DNA from: Actinomycetota bacterium | Lineage (GTDB): Bacteria > Actinomycetota > Actinomycetes > Nanopelagicales > Nanopelagicaceae | Reading direction: 5' to 3' | Length of the DNA: 5,433 nucleotides | NCBI GenBank assembly: GCA_009700365.1 | Contig: WLME01000082.1 | Location: 1-5,433, forward strand | In this document: positions 4,890 through 5,433 of the stretch, piece by piece | How positions within the stretch are numbered: position 1 is the stretch's first letter | Layout of the letters: every line of letters starts with the position of its first letter | Made by a program: the position numbers and the translations under genes | Notes under the pieces: model-generated | Told to the model about the DNA's origin: nothing | Seen by the model: the letters and a program-made list of their open reading frames with translations, nothing else | The model's database searches: none

Positions 4890-5433
4890 GAGCGCGAACT
4901 ACCACCAGACGACCACTTGTAGTGGCATCCAATATTTCTGCAACCATCTCGCGATTCACCGAGATAGTGATTGCAACTTCTCCGCCAAAATTACTACCTT
5001 TTCGATCTATAGAGACTATAAAAACTCCACCTGAGATATACCGAGGTGGCTCAGCATTTTCGCCATTTGTAACATCATGCACCTGAAATAGAGTGATAAC
5101 TTCCCCAACTTCCGTGGACATAGGTAAGTCGACCGAACGCAAACTTATGCTTAATTGCTGATGATTCATGGTGTTCGAATCCTCTGTAAGTGCGCTACGT
5201 TGCAGAAGTTCACCTGCATTCATTGCTCTGAGAGTGACTGAACCCACAGGATTTTCTCTCTCTGCAATATAGCGGGCCGCAGAATTCCCAAGCGAAAGAG
5301 AATCAATTCCTAGATCATTTTCCTCAAGCTGAGTTCCGGCAGCGATAGAGCGATTCAATACCCAGTATTTTTCAGAGTGGTTAGCAGCAAGTGACATCGC
5401 ATACGAGGCGATAAGCGCTGCAACACAGAGCGC
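4882..5433 (-). CDS. SAF-domain protein, CpaB/RcpC-like (5' end beyond window)
   Basis: 183 residues are visible in an open frame that continues past the right edge. The ATG at 5397 is probably internal: the 12 codons before it read ALCVAALIASYA and run into MSLAA, forming a hydrophobic helix that looks like the N-terminal membrane anchor of CpaB-type proteins. Counting from the edge, a SAF domain follows at about 23-82: YWVLNRSIAAGTQLEENDL is the typical 'v.va.r.i.aGt.l...Dl' opening, and the domain closes with AGELLQRSALT. A beta-rich C-terminal half then ends in GRLVVVRAHG, as in RcpC/CpaB proteins. Such proteins sit outside the cytoplasmic membrane; in Tad/Flp systems they associate with the assembly complex. 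In actinobacteria similar SAF proteins also occur without a full pilus locus. The stop overlaps the start of the ATPase gene by 8 bp. Domain fairly sure; function inferred. Confidence 0.82.
   Translation of the reverse strand, partial: ALCVAALIASYAMSLAANHSEKYWVLNRSIAAGTQLEENDLGIDSLSLGNSAARYIAERENPVGSVTLRAMNAGELLQRSALTEDSNTMNHQQLSISLRSVDLPMSTEVGEVITLFQVHDVTNGENAEPPRYISGGVFIVSIDRKGSNFGGEVAITISVNREMVAEILDATTSGRLVVVRAHG

Overview
The window looks like chromosomal DNA of a low-to-mid GC actinobacterium. Three things point there: a WhiB-family protein, which is essentially restricted to Actinobacteria and their phages; a PdtaS-type sensor kinase directly beside it, the same neighbourhood as whiB1/pdtaS (Rv3219/Rv3220c) in Mycobacterium tuberculosis; and a DUF6912-like actinobacterial protein. 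Base composition judged by eye is in the mid-40s % GC, far below typical actinobacteria. With the very tight packing (8-bp overlaps, 4-5 nt gaps) this suggests a streamlined lineage such as the freshwater acI / Nanopelagicales group. The lineage is inference; no marker gene here fixes it.

Left third (1-1508): a truncated PatB/MalY-type cystathionine beta-lyase (minus strand, runs off the left edge) diverges from an AlkA-type 3-methyladenine DNA glycosylase (plus). The glycosylase converges, with an 8-bp overlap, on msrA (methionine sulfoxide reductase A, minus). msrA in turn diverges, across only 27 bp, from a tRNA-Arg(CCG) gene (plus).

Middle (1509-1916): a 137-bp intergenic region carries the likely promoter and a strong ribosome-binding site for a WhiB1/WblE-like iron-sulfur regulator. 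This gene converges on the kinase gene with only 4 nt between stop codons.

Right two thirds (1917-5433): four tightly packed minus-strand genes that probably form one operon. In transcription order they are a SAF-domain CpaB/RcpC-like membrane-anchored protein (5' end beyond the window), a CpaE/TadZ/Ssd-like P-loop ATPase whose Walker A lacks the usual lysines, a small acidic DUF6912-like protein of unknown function, and the PdtaS-like GAF-PAS-histidine kinase. The first two resemble components of Tad/Flp pilus assembly, but no pilin, secretin or secretion ATPase is visible. Whether this is the edge of a pilus locus or a stand-alone module is the main open question. Several neighbours (MsrA, the glycosylase, WhiB1, PdtaS) have relatives tied to oxidative, nitrosative or alkylation stress, which hints at a stress-response neighbourhood but does not show co-regulation. 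No IS element, CRISPR array, rRNA or phage gene was seen, and there is no gene-free stretch longer than about 140 bp.
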